Of a stretch of 64,000 nucleotides of DNA, positions 1 through 11,441 are shown one piece after another. Origin of the DNA: Ceratothoa steindachneri (Eukaryota; Arthropoda; Malacostraca; Isopoda; Cymothoidae); NCBI GenBank assembly GCA_963969495.1, contig OZ018325.1, positions 200,481,946 to 200,545,945 of the forward strand, written 5' to 3'. The stretch's first letter is position 1. Each line of letters opens with the position of its first letter. The position numbers and the translations under genes were made by a program. A model generated the notes under the pieces. It made no database searches, was not told the DNA's origin, and saw nothing but the letters and a program-made list of their open reading frames with translations.

Positions 1-987
1 GGTGTAACGTATGTCTATATATGTACATGAGTATTTGCCTTTGAACTTTCGATCCCTCGCGTGAGAAATACGGGCGTTAACCACTTCTCAATGAAGAGGT
101 CGAGGTTTCGAATCCCTGCTAAAAGCTTGATTTTGTTTCTGCCATTTATGGGAGAGTGCAAGAGAAGTGACTTGGAAGATTGTTGAAGGTGAGAGGGAGT
201 AGTTTTATTAAAATGAAAAAAAAAGAAGCTTCACATCTCCAAATTTATTAAGTGTGTTCGACCAGAAATCCTGCTGGTCCTTCTGCTCGAAGAAGTATTC
301 CCGTTATATACTCCCTGTAAGAGATTCCCTCTGATAGACGACCAACCTTGGCCAAAAAGTGGCCTAATTGCCACATATCTTGCCATCTTCCATCTTACAA
401 GTGATTGGGAAACGAATGCGAAGAAAGGGCCGACAATAATATAGTTGCTCGTCTAAATGGATCATAGATGGTTTGGAAGTCGAAAACCACTGAATATTTG
501 AAGCCCAATTTGTACTTTTTAGTTAACATAAACGCGGATAAAGAAAGTATGTTTCTTAAATTTTCGCTATCATGGAATGTATGTGTGTTTGTGTATGTGT
601 CGTGCATAAATCCATACGTGGTTGTCTGTGTGCATATGTGTCTCATTGACATCCTGTGAGCTGCTTTTTCCCCACGGGATCAGAGGTCATAGGTCACCAA
701 GTGACGTCATGAGTTACGATGGCCGAGATTTGTTGTCATGTCTCGTCGGCGAAGACAGACTTCCGAGGGATAGACGGAACAGTTGTCATATGTCAGCGCG
801 CTCGGTCCCGCTTGGAGAAGCTCGCGTCCAACTTCCCGACAGAGAGGTTTAATTTAGAGATTGTAAAGCTAAATCAGAGCAGAGCTTCTTTCCTTTTCTG
901 ACGGTTTTTGTCATCCACTGCATGTAAATGGAAAGTGTCTACTCGTCTCATCACAACGCACCCTCCTTATATAATTCGACTCTCACC

Positions 988-990
<3 letters not shown>
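1..990. other. Non-coding sequence, no gene recognised
   Basis: No reading frame here resembles a known protein. Around 95-112 lies a tRNA-like B-box (GGTTTCGAATCCC), but I could not fold a cloverleaf around it, so I do not call a tRNA. Bases 660-900 are more GC-rich than their flanks and could be part of a decayed repeat. Confidence 0.5.

Positions 991-1069
<79 letters not shown>
991..1069. repeat. (TA)n microsatellite, 79 bp
   Basis: This is an uninterrupted alternating AT tract. It ends exactly where the left end of the mariner-like element begins, which suits the TA target site of that superfamily. Confidence 0.97.
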
Positions 1070-1072
<3 letters not shown>

Positions 1073-1139
1073 ACTATTTTGAAGTCATTTGATAATCGGT
1101 ACAAATAATCATGAAAATCTTATAACAGGCCTTTTAAAA

Positions 1140-1990
1140 TTATCCACCATTAGCGCCAATGATTACTTCACTTTGGGGTCTGAATTATTGACATGCCCGA
1201 ATCAGAGGATATTTATCAATTTCGGACAGTCTTTGTTATAGCGGCCTTGAGAGATTGAATGGTGTTATGGGATGTTGATTGACCTCTTTATCGACGACGC
1301 CCCATACGTCCAGTGGATTGAGGTCGGGTGAGCTAGGATGCCATGTGTGTGGGAAAACATGGTCTTGGAAAATGGCAGGCATCCAAAGCTTGCCTTATGA
1401 GATGGTGCATTATTTTTGGAAGAAGTAAGGTCTTCCCTTTGTACTCTGTATATCTAAAGTCTCATAATCTTCTTCAAAACCTCTGTAAACAGCAGCATTG
1501 ACTCTTAAGCGATGTGAAAAAAAGTGAGAGGGCATGACATCTCCCTCACTGCTAACGACTCCCATAACCATCACAGTTGAAACCAAAGCATTCCAGCTTT
1601 GTTTCAACTGTGAGAGCAAACGCTTTGCACGGATCAAATGATTCTCTTTCGTCTTACCTGATATGGGCTAACTTCTCTGCATCACATACGACTTGTAACG
1701 GATATCTTCTTGCACAACTCTTATGATGGTGCATTCTGAAGGCTTGAAGTCCTTTTCAAGGGCCCTGATCGCTTTCCGGTACTTTCTGCACAGATTCTTG
1801 GGTTCTGATGGTATTAGAACTCTTTGCATGTATTGGATCCCTTTCATCAGCTTCCAGATCTTTTCTAACTTAGGAACGAAAGATCGAGCAACTTTCAGAA
1901 CTCGACTAATCTCTGTATAATTATGCTGAACTTTTATGGCAACGATTACATTCTTTTCATTTGCTTCGTCACTTTTTCATTCATTTAATC
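1140..1990 (-). pseudogene. Mariner-like transposase pseudogene
   Basis: Read on the reverse strand with frame changes, the order of motifs matches mariner-like transposases. An N-terminal DNA-binding part ends in EDIRYKSYVM. A central block reads VMVMGVVSSEGDVMP, then GRPYFFQ, then PDLNPLD, then a C-terminal IRACQ..FRP..E..I.ANGG tail. PDLNPLD would hold the third acidic residue (a D, so a DDD-type rather than the DDE of Tc1). The block with the first catalytic Asp is not recognisable, and the second reads NNAPSH where DNAPSH is expected, after allowing one missing base. There are several frameshifts and stops, so no functional enzyme is encoded. Family identity is firm; the subfamily is not. 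Confidence 0.75.
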
Positions 1991-2077
1991 TGAAAGAGAA
2001 AAAAACAAGGCCTGCTGACCCAAAGTCGCGTGCTCTCACTTATTCTGATTTATGACCTTACGACCTTCAAAACTTTC

Positions 2078-2323
2078 AATAATTCCCGGACTAATCTTGG
2101 GAGGACCGTGGCAATTATATCATTCGAAAGATAATTTAAAACAACACAAGGGTTTCAAATTTCGTTAGAATCGGCCGAATAGTTATGATGTTATATTCCA
2201 AACAAAATAATTCCTGGACTAACCTTGATAGGACCTTGGCAATTATATCATTCGAAAGATAATTTAAAACAACACAAGGGTTTCAAATTTCGTTAGAATT
2301 GACCAAATAGTTACAATGTTATT
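2078..2323. repeat. 128-bp tandem duplication
   Basis: Two adjacent copies start at 2078 and 2206, each beginning AATAATTCC.GGACTAA. They are nearly identical for about 85 bases around ATATCATTCGAAAGATAAT and diverge slightly at the ends. They lie in what would be the 5' non-coding part of the mariner-like element. Confidence 0.85.
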
Positions 2324-2444
2324 ACCAAAAAAAAGAAGCAAAACGTGGACCGACTGACATAGTGAGATATAGAGTCGCACCCGACTAAAAATAGTTCTAA
2401 GAATGAGCTATTCAAAATGATGTCCTCAAAATAGTAACGCACCC

Positions 2445-4560
2445 TATATATACATATATAGTTTTCACTTTCCCAAGAATCCCTAAATACTCTTCTATGT
2501 CTCTTTGCTCTTTCTTAAATATATACATATTCAACTTGGGCCAGACTTTGATGTGGACATTGGTCCGTGCAGGTGACTTGATCATTAAAAAACTCCACAT
2601 ATGGTCAGACATAGGCGCAAGTTCAGTGATTTGGCTTGAAATATAACGCTTCTGCTACGACCTTAATGAAGGTATTGGCTTCCTCGTCTCAAATAATCCC
2701 TTTATGTAATACATTTATGCATTTGAATTTCCCTGTTCTTCTTTTTTCTTAATTTCTTTGTTCAATCGAATGAGGGCTGTGATTTGTTATTTATTTCTCC
2801 TATCTTCATTTCTGATTCGTGAAATCGTAGAGGCTTCTCCATTTTTGCTATCCGATCCGACTTCATGGCTCACGACATCCGGCGACAATTCGGCGCTGAT
2901 TAAACATAGTGCAGGAAGCAAGGATTTCACAATGCGTTAAACCTGTCATTCTGAGGTAGCGTTCTCGGTGAGTGGGTTCTCTTATTCCAGAAAACCACTT
3001 GAGAGTTCGGAGAAAAGTGACGTTTCCGTAGCGTCGCGTCGCTGACTCATGCACCTGAAAAGAACCAACCAACCATTCGTTCCTCCATGTGGCCAGAAAG
3101 GGAGTTGGGAGGGCGGGAAAAGTTAGGGTGTCGGGGTCGGAGGTAATGCATTTGAAGCTTCTGGCGTAGTCGGTTATTATGAGCTTCACGTGTTTCTATT
3201 TTCTTCAATGAATGGATGGCGGGAAGTACTAATGGCCGTTATTTTAAGGTCACCATTTACGAGGATGACCTTTGGAAGAACTGGACAAGGACTTAACACT
3301 CAAAATTTAGCGTGCCAAGTAGTTTACTCAAACACTAAAAGGTTGAAATCTGTATTCATTTTCGTTTTAGCAACTTTGTTCGCTCAACAAGATGTATGGT
3401 TGGTGATACTTACATAGGGATTATATCTTCACAATTTCGAGATGAAAGCGTTCTTTGTATGTCTAGATCGACCGGAAGATAAAGAATGACTCAACAAAAG
3501 ATTTACGTCAATTTACCACAAACACCTAATAATAAAAATAGGCGAGGAGAACCCTAAACGTCAACTGATCCGTGCAAGTTTTGAATTTGTTTATGTCTAT
3601 AAATAGCGTCCAACACCGCGATTTGGTATTGTTCATGGTCTCTCTCGAGCATTTATTCCGGCTCGGATTTTAAACCCTGCAGACATTTTACCCTCTCCTA
3701 ATTTCATCATTTTCTTTGAGAAGCCACTTGTACCAGTAGGGTCTAGAACTCTCCAGAACCTTACGAACCAATTAAGCACCCTCCCTCCCGTCTTCCCGCG
3801 GGCATTGGAGCTAGGAAGGTCACGCAATCTTCCTCTAGAGGTCAGTTGAAAGCCTGTGTTGACGCTACCCCGGACATCCCCTTGCGGGGCTCAAATTTTT
3901 GGGAAGTGGAGTACTGGCAGGCTTCTTGTACCACTGACCAAGCCTGTCACCATGATGACCTCTGATGTATCATGGCGGGTGTGAAGCCGACTGTTTATAA
4001 TATCTGCCCACTTTATTTAGGCTTAGGGATAGCTGAGGGGATTGAGCGTCTTGTCTCTTGATCTAAGCGACGCGGAGTCGCGATTTAGGGAGATAATTTA
4101 ATTTTCCAAAATATAAATCCTATTTAGGGAATCTGGGTGCTTTGTTTTTTTTCCCGCTCTGCTATTCGAAGCCTCTAAAAGGCCTGCCTTCGTTGCTAAA
4201 GGGGAACAGGTTAAGGAGAAGTGCTCGCCCTCAGGGTCCTTCTTAGCTGCTCATGTAGTCTGTTTAGGCTATGTTCAGTGCGCCCATTGACCGTATTCCC
4301 TCGTTGGTTTCACTTTTGAAATAAGTTAAAATACCCCTCCTTTATGTTTCATACGGTGAACCCCCGCAGGGTGGTACCCTGTGTAGACTGAGACACATGG
4401 TACCTGGAGGAGCGGCACCTCCTGCCCGAGTGCTCGTAGAGCGAAGGCCTGGCGCACTGAGTTCACTTCAATTTTTGACATGCGTGGGGGAAGCCAGATC
4501 GATCCCCTGTTCCTCTCTCCACTCTTTTTTTTCCCCTAAGAGTATTTCCTCCTTATTTCT
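2445..4560. other. Non-coding sequence, no gene recognised
   Basis: Short open frames here match no family I know. From about 3840 to 4560 the base composition rises in GC and resembles the retrotransposon copy that follows, so this may be its rearranged upstream part. I cannot align it convincingly. Confidence 0.4.
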
Positions 4561-4564
4561 ACTG

Positions 4565-6150
4565 TCTAGGTTAAGGATCTGACCCCGTCAGAAGAGAGAG
4601 AGGCTTTGAAACCTCTATAAATAACGCTCATTAGCTCCCTGCATATTGCTGTAGACGTGAAAGGAGAGTCAAAAAAATTGGGGGCAAGTTCTCGGTGGAC
4701 CCCCCCCCCTCCCGTTCTCCCAGAGAACGGGACCACAATCTCAGACCCCTTCTCAGGCTGGGTAGCTGCTCCGCCAGCATTCATTACACGTCGTAATGTC
4801 GCTGAAGGCCGTCAACTGGACTTGCCTCCAAAGGCGGAGAACTCTTGAACGATGCTTTCGCTTGATGTGCGGACATATGCCCCCGGTCCGGTTTATGTCT
4901 CGTATGCCATCTTCGACACGTAGGTGGGTGAGGTAGGGTCCTTTTGTTGGATTTGTTCAGGATCTGGAGAGATGGATTCCTCCCAGAACCATGGCAAATG
5001 TCTACACTGCTCGCTTTTCGCAAATCGAGGATAGATCACTGACAAGGCCGGTTTCAGCCCAATTTCTTCCGCGTGTGCAAAGTTGATTGAGAAATTGGTA
5101 AATGTTAGATTAACCTTTTTCCTGGACACCGGAGGACACGTCTTCTGCAGGGTAAGGTTTTAGCAAGTTCCTCTCCACGTCGGATGCTCTGCTCCGGCGA
5201 GATCTTCCTTGGTAGACCGGACTAGTCCACGATGTTTTTCGATCTGAAGGTCTATGATACCGCATGACAATACAGCATCAAGGAGACCCTCCCCATCATG
5301 GGACCGAGGGGACAACTCTTTATCTTCATATCTCAGATTTTTCCGAGACCCTCGATTCAGCTACGGATGGCGGAGTCGACTCCGACCTAATAGGGCATGG
5401 AGAGGGCGTCCCGCAGGAAAGTGTCCTGATTGTGTCACTTTACCTTGAGCTTCGACGCTATCATCTTAGTGGTGCCGGAAGATGTTCCCGCTACGCCCTA
5501 CGTAGACGATCTTTCGATCTCATTTAGTGCGTCCCAAATGTTAACTCTGACGCGTAGCACAAGTTTAGGTTTCTTGTGGCCAAGACTATGGTAGTGCACT
5601 TCTACCTGTAGATTCGAACCGTTTTCTTGGTATTGGTTTTGACCGGCGCACCTCCCGGGAGGCCCATATTCGCAGCATTAGGATCTCTTGTACTCGTGCC
5701 ATGAACATTCCTCGTTCCGTGACGTTCAGCACTAGGGATGCTGATAGGGCTACTGCCTTGTTGTTTTATCTTTAAATTTATTCGTTCAAAGCTTACTAGA
5801 GATGCGAGTTTCACGCATTCGCTTCCTACGCCTCACTGCTAATGGCAGGCAGGCTTTAATGCCCTATTGGCTGTCAGGCTAACTAAAAGACCTGGCTCCC
5901 GCCTCTGGGTCCGTTTCATGACATCTTCAGATCTTGGCCGTCGTGACAACTAATACGACTTATTAAGGGACCCACTCTGTCCCACCTTCCTAGCGGCACA
6001 GTTGTGAGCTGCGGCCTTTGGGGAGCGACCATCTACTGAACCACTTCCGTTCGGTCTCCGTTGCAGTACAGACTCCGTCATCATCCTTTAACGCGCCAGA
6101 GTTCGATCCCCTGAACAGCTCGAGAATCTGAAATGGGTTAGGCGAGAGGG
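4565..6150 (+). mobile_element. I-like non-LTR retrotransposon, copy A (partial)
   Basis: GC-rich block homologous to copy F at 27-32.8 kb. The stretch 4640-4850 matches the region between endonuclease and RT in copy F (shared GGGGCAAGTTCTCG and GCTCCxCCAGCATTCA). It is followed by an RT domain, and then by a segment (about 5830-6150) shared with copy C at 14130-14500, including CTGCGGCCTTTGGG. There is no ORF1, endonuclease or RNase H. The left border is approximate. Confidence 0.75.
4980..5790 (+). pseudogene. Reverse transcriptase pseudogene, copy A
   Basis: Reading across frames gives the ordered RT signatures of non-LTR elements. A degenerate YRPIS block reads FSPIS at about 5050 and is followed by AKLIEKLVNVRLTFFL. 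GVPQ.SVL lies near 5405-5430. The catalytic motif is YVDDLSISFS at about 5497-5526, where YVDD replaces the common F/YADD. Several stops and frameshifts break the frame. The enzyme would have copied element RNA at a nicked target; this copy cannot. Confidence 0.75.
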
Positions 6151-6249
6151 ACTGGACGCGAAACATAGCTCACTGCCCTTTTTTTTCAATGTAGGGTTAA
6201 AGTTTCGAGTGCGTTCATAAAACATGAGAACAAAAAAAAGAGGAGTATA

Positions 6250-7530
6250 ACCTCGCCTCAGCTTGGTGTTGGAAAGGACGAGACGCCCAATGGCACACCA
6301 CTGTCTGGTAGAAGCCATCCCTCCCCCCGAACCCCCACAACTGGTAAAGGAATTTCCCCATAGCCACTTTTCGAGTCGCCATCGGGCAACTCCACTTCTA
6401 AAGAAGCGCCCCTCTATACTTCCTCAGGGGCTAATCCAACCCTCTTCTAGCGGTAGGGGGCTTCTCCTTCTCTATCTCCGGGTAAGCGCCTTCTCCTTTA
6501 CCTTTTTCGCAGTCGGCCTCGGTGCCCCCGCCGAAACGGAAAAGAACTACTGCGGAAGCGTGGGCCGCTTCCCGTACGTCATGCTTCGACGCCTGGCCTT
6601 TTTGTATTCTTTGGGGTATTCTCCCAGATCCCTGCCGAATGGCTGCCGTGCTTGTTTTTCGCAAGCTGGGGATAGATATCCCTATCCCGGCTGGTTTCCG
6701 CTAGATTTCCCTCTTACTTCCTCCGTTTGCAACTTGGAGAAATTGGTTATTAGGTTAATTTATTTCTTGTACAGCGGAGATCCTCTTTCATGCACAGTGC
6801 GACCGACCTTTGCAAGTCTACTCAGCATTGGATGTTCTCCTTCTGTTGGAAAATGCTATCTACGAGTCCTTCCTTTGTACGATACCACATGGCGAGACGG
6901 TATCAGAGAGACAGACCCCCTCCTTCCCACACACACGCACACCACGGGGGAGAATGTGTTGCCTCCCAATATTTTTGTTTCTGCAAGATCTGGATTCCAG
7001 GTACGAGTGAGGGCGCTATTTCCTGTCCAATATGGCAGGAGGAAGGCGTCCCGCAGACAAGTGTCCCCACTGTCACACACTTTGCTTTGAGCCTTAACGG
7101 TATTACCTCAGTGCTGCCTGACGATGTTCTCCGTGCATTCTACAGATCTCTTTTGATGTGGCCTAGATGCCTACATTGGAACGTCGCCTCCATGTCTTTG
7201 AACTGCATCCCCCTCACTATCCCTAACCGCACAGATTTCAGTTTTCTTTGGCCAAAACTAAGGTGGGACACTTCTGTCGCCCTCCACGGCTTCACCCGGA
7301 GCCCGTCTTGTTCCTGAATGGAGCTTACCTGTGTTATTCTCACCTTTTCCTTGGTCTTATTTTTGACTGAAGCCTCATCTGGAAGATTCAGATTCACAGC
7401 CTTATGGTCTAGTGTACCCGCGCCATGGCTTTCGGCACTTGGGGTGCTGATAAAGCTACTGCCTTACTTTTCTCCCCCTCCTTTGTTCGTTCCAAGCTCC
7501 ATACTGACGAACACGAGAATCCTCTAAAGA
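6250..7530 (+). mobile_element. I-like non-LTR retrotransposon, copy B (rearranged)
   Basis: The first 300 bases match the 5' region of copy F (both contain CGGGCAACTCCAC, at about 6380 here and 27530 there). They are joined directly to an RT domain, so most of ORF1 and all of the endonuclease are missing. It lies just downstream of copy A in the same orientation. No 3' tail is visible before 7530. Confidence 0.7.
6590..7500 (+). pseudogene. Reverse transcriptase pseudogene, copy B
   Basis: The frame open from 6263 to 7090 ends in RT sequence. It carries a block matching G.LPD..R.A.V..R followed by SVCNLEKLV.RLIYFL (the copy A counterpart is KLIEKLVNVRLTFFL). YDTTWRDGI at about 6881-6907 is the classic AYDTTWR block of RT. 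GVPQTSVPT follows in another frame near 7045. The catalytic ADD box region (about 7120-7150) is degenerate (ISFDV). At least one frameshift separates the blocks. Confidence 0.75.
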
Positions 7531-8620
7531 GAAACTGCCCGTATCGTTTTCCACATATTAGTCATGATCAAGACGGAGAGAAATTTTGTCGTTCCTAAGC
7601 TCTATTGCTTTAGATTATTTAATTACACTCCATGTGTTCCTGAAGCATCTTACAAGGCCATCAAAATTATGGTTCCTAAGTTTTCTAACCCCTCTTGCTG
7701 CAAAAAAAAAAATCTGCCACTCGTTCTGGGGGATATAAACTTCAGGAACAAAAAAATCCAAAGATGACTATTCTTGGCTTAATAACGCTCGGGGGGTTGT
7801 CATAATTTGTGGGTTTTAGCTTTTAAATCCTTCCTTTTTGAGGATTGCTCACAGGTTCTTGGTCGAATTAAGATGTATGTATAGACTTTCCTGGCCAAGG
7901 CCCATATATATGGTATTGTTGTCCGAGCCACTTGGACGTCTGCTTTCTATCATGCCGAAAAACGCACGGATCACAGCCAAAATGTTTACGGATCCTCCGC
8001 AAAAGTTGCTCTTAACGGACATTTCGTTACCGTTTTTTGTTTATATGGGTGAACATTCTTGGGACTAAATTTGTCTATGCTCCGCATATATAAATTATTA
8101 CCCCCCCCCATAAAAAATATATTTTGACTAAATCTATGGCGTATTTCTGGTTCATAAGAATTGTTTCATATATGTTGCATGCCAACCCCCGGTAATTCCA
8201 CCTTGTTTCTTTCCCGCAAAATAGTCTTTTAAGTTTCTTTAAATTATGGTTCCACCAGACAAATTTTGATCGTCTCAAAATTCTTCTAAGATTCCGTTAC
8301 ACAACCATACCACCAGGAGATGATGGGGGTGTGATTGGAAGCTCATTCCTTTTACTCTTTGTTCACTGCTTCCGGTGGGTCTGTCGGCCTTCTTATCGGA
8401 TCTTTGTGGGTCTTTCTCCAGGACTGGAATTACCCCCTCCCTCCTATTTAAAGGAAATCTGCCCAGTGGTTTGGATAGCCCCCTCCTTTAATGGAGTGGG
8501 TTGGCTTTGTGCATTTTGCTGTGTGTAGTATTTTACGACATTATATTTAGATTTATTCTCTTTATGTGGGAATAGATTGGATGAAGTGTGGCTGTGGGAT
8601 TCGCAGTGGTATTTTTTAGT
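7531..8620. other. Non-coding AT-rich sequence
   Basis: I see no gene, RNA or mobile-element signature in this stretch. Confidence 0.5.
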
Positions 8621-9220
8621 TTAAAAAGAGGAGAAATCCCACGTGGGTATCACCAGCAGATATAATAATAATTCGTATTTTTGTATGGCGCTCTTCAAGG
8701 CCTTCGGAGAGGTCCTCTCTACCAACTGAAAAATGCTTGAGAGGAGAAGAGGTGAGTGTTTAGCCACGCTTGAAGGTACCAAGGGATGGTGAAAGCGTAT
8801 CGCACCAGCCAGATCGTTCCACATTCTCGGAGCAAATGTAGAGAAGGCAAGGGCACCCCTGCAGCACAGATGAATGTGAAGCATAAGCATAAAGGGGCAG
8901 AGCGCGAACCTAGGGCCTTCAGGGAGGAAATAGCCTCACTGAGGAAGACGTGTAGGAGGGGTATGTGGCGTTTAAGATCTTATAGAAAAAGTGGAAGACC
9001 TTGAATGCGATGTAGGATCGGATGGATACCCAGGACAGTTCACTGAGCTGGGGATGTAGAGGGTGAACAATGTCTCCGGCGTTAAGAAGATGGACTGAAA
9101 GGTACATAAATAAAGTGGATTTGCACGCCTACAAGACCATGAGGGCGCACAACTCTCGCAAACCTTCTCCCGTTCTGAAAAAAATCTTGATGGGGCCGTA
9201 ATGATTACAGAAAAAGGGTG
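8621..9220 (-). pseudogene. CR1/L2-like non-LTR RT C-terminus, fragment
   Basis: Read on the reverse strand, frame-shifted blocks match the typical C-terminal tail of CR1/L2-type ORF2 proteins. LSWVSIRSYIAFKVFHFFYK corresponds to the L.WLPIR.RI.FK....YK block and is followed by NATYPSYT. AFSTFAPRMWNDLAGAIR corresponds to the AF..AAPRLWNSLP..IR block. No RT catalytic box is left. The family is unrelated to the I-like copies on either side. The assignment rests on motif order only, so the exact clade is open. Confidence 0.6.
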
Positions 9221-11379
9221 CACTCATTTGTTCACTCCCTTTAGACGGAAGACCTGCAGTTTTGCGCTCTGAACAGATCGCTTGATGGACATCTAGAAAC
9301 GTTCCTTTCCTTTCTCAACAGTGGTAGCAACAGATTCCTACAGTACCCCCTATTGTAGTTTGTTTACATTATTATTAATTATAATCTCACATGACCTCAG
9401 TTCTTGGTATGTAAGATTTGACCTAAGTCTGTGCCACTTGACTTGTTTTATTTTCTTTCTACTTAATATACCATAATTCAACGGATGACAAAGGCCTCAA
9501 AAGCCTATCAGACGTCATCCAGTCAACATCCGCCTCATAAACTCATCAACAAGATTGCGTCCAAAACACTGCTTAAAACGGCATCATCATCATGGCTTGT
9601 CAGAAATCTTTCTCTTTTCACCTTTTCTTTTCACGCTAGTAAAGATTCTCGCTGGATTATGCCACTTTAATTTTATTAATTATTAATAAATCGTTGTTTG
9701 TTTTTTTTACTGAATAAAAGGTATATTATTGTTTGTTCCTAAAAGTATTTTTAGGGCTCAAAAATATAATCCAATCGGTGGCTGCAGATTATCTATTTGT
9801 TCATTCAAACTGTCAGGATTATTTCTACATAAAACCAGTATATTTGAAACTTTTTTCCCGAGATTAGTTTCGAAGGGTTATTCCCTCGAACTGGATGAGA
9901 ATCTCTTGAAATTAGTCTTGCAGTAAGTTTACAACTTATTGCATTTAAAAACGCAATCACCGATGATTAAAAAGCGTGTATGTACTGCTACTATGATGGT
10001 TTGTAATGTTTTTTTTTTGTTAAATTCTGCTAATGTTGGTACTCTCGAAAATTTCGACTGATTCGAGCGATCAGGTTTGGCAGGGTAAAATAAACGTATG
10101 GTTGGGAAGTTCCATTACATGTAATTGTGTATATATGTAAAGGTGATTGGTCACTATGAATATCCTAGTTGCCTCGAATGAAGCCAAAAAGCTGAAAAGG
10201 ATAATTTATACATCAAGTGTGGTTAGCCCCGGGATGGATTCCCTCTTTGGCTCAATTTTAAGGCGTTAGCCATGTATTAACAGTGTTCAGATCCCACGTT
10301 AAAATGCATATTGATCCTGAGACAGTTTAAAAACAACCCAAAACATGTATAATTTGGTAGTGAAACCAGTAACAATATTTAATAAAAGAATTTTTCTTGA
10401 AAATCCAATTATCTCTTACAGGATCGACCCTGTTTCTAGTATTCGAACCGGAAGTTTCGGATTAATGCCATCTCCTTTTAGACCTTAGGTTAGGGACATC
10501 TTGGTTTCATGGGATGCTTAAAATTTTAAAGATAACCGCCGTTTATCACTTTGAATTCATTTGAACTATGTCGCCTGAAAGAGTAAGAAAAAGCGAAAAG
10601 ATAACTTGTTTCTAGCACTAGGTGACACTAGAAGTTATGAATGAACACATTCATATTTTATTTAAAAAATAAAGAATAAATAATACTTTTTTTTTAGTTC
10701 TTGTATTATGAAAATAAATGTATTCACCTTAAATATTTTTACCCTTGAATGTTATATAATTGTAATGTCTTTCTTACTAAAGATTCATCATTATTTTTCT
10801 TTTTGCAATGATTAAAAAATAGCTTTATAGCGATGTTTAGTTAAATCAACCGCCTCTGACAGGCGTTGCTCTGGAATAATTGGAGGGGTGAATATTTTCA
10901 TTCTGTGGTGTTTGTTGTTGTACTCTTGTCTTTGTTGTTTCTTATGAACGTAAGGCGAAGTAATTCTACAACGAAGGGATATCTCCAGCGAAATAAAAAA
11001 CTACCTTTTTTCTGGTTTTACCAAATCTAATGTTCACGGAACGGAAGCAGGTTGGGAAAGTTATATCGGTCCCTTCCGGCCGTACCTTGCTCAAGAGTTT
11101 TTTCAATTCCTCTAACTTCACCGCTCTTTTTATCGAAGTTGTTTAAAAAAATCCCAAACTTTCTGGCGAAGATAAAAATGTTTCATAACAGGAAGTCACG
11201 CTTTTGTACAATGTCCAGTTTTTGACCACCCACCGCACCATTGAAAATGATGAATAACTTGAGCGCAAAAAAAAATGAAAGTGCAATGCCGGAATCACCT
11301 CAAATTATTTTGAAGCTCGTATCATTGTCGGTAACTCGTAAACTTTTCAAGCGAGAGGTTTGGATGCCCAATCCTGGTT

Positions 11380-11381
<2 letters not shown>
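9221..11381. other. Non-coding AT-rich sequence
   Basis: I find no coding or structured element in this stretch. Confidence 0.5.

Positions 11382-11438
<57 letters not shown>
11382..11438. repeat. (TA)n microsatellite, 57 bp
   Basis: Pure alternating TA. No transposon end is visible at either border, unlike most other TA tracts in the window. Confidence 0.97.

Positions 11439-11441
<3 letters not shown>

Larger units (their letters stand above)
1070..2444 (-). mobile_element. Decayed mariner-like DNA transposon
   Basis: The element encodes a broken transposase on the reverse strand. The left end (GTCACTATTTTGAAGTCAT) and the reverse complement of the right end (about 2415-2444, GTTACTATTTTGAGGACAT) share ACTATTTTGA and similar flanks, so they look like degenerate terminal inverted repeats. 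Both ends abut TA dinucleotides. The 5' part, 2078-2323, contains a tandem 128-bp duplication. The boundaries are inferred from the imperfect repeats. Confidence 0.6.

Noticed and set aside
60..115. tRNA gene
   Set aside because: A B-box-like sequence is present but no acceptor pairing or A-box at suitable distance could be found.
991..1108. Frames encoding long Tyr-Ile runs here and at other TA tracts (11.4, 17.4, 41.7, 49.7, 51.3-51.6, 52.6, 53.7 and 62.2 kb)
   Set aside because: A pure TA tract is open in all frames and gives (YI)n; no sign of a real gene.
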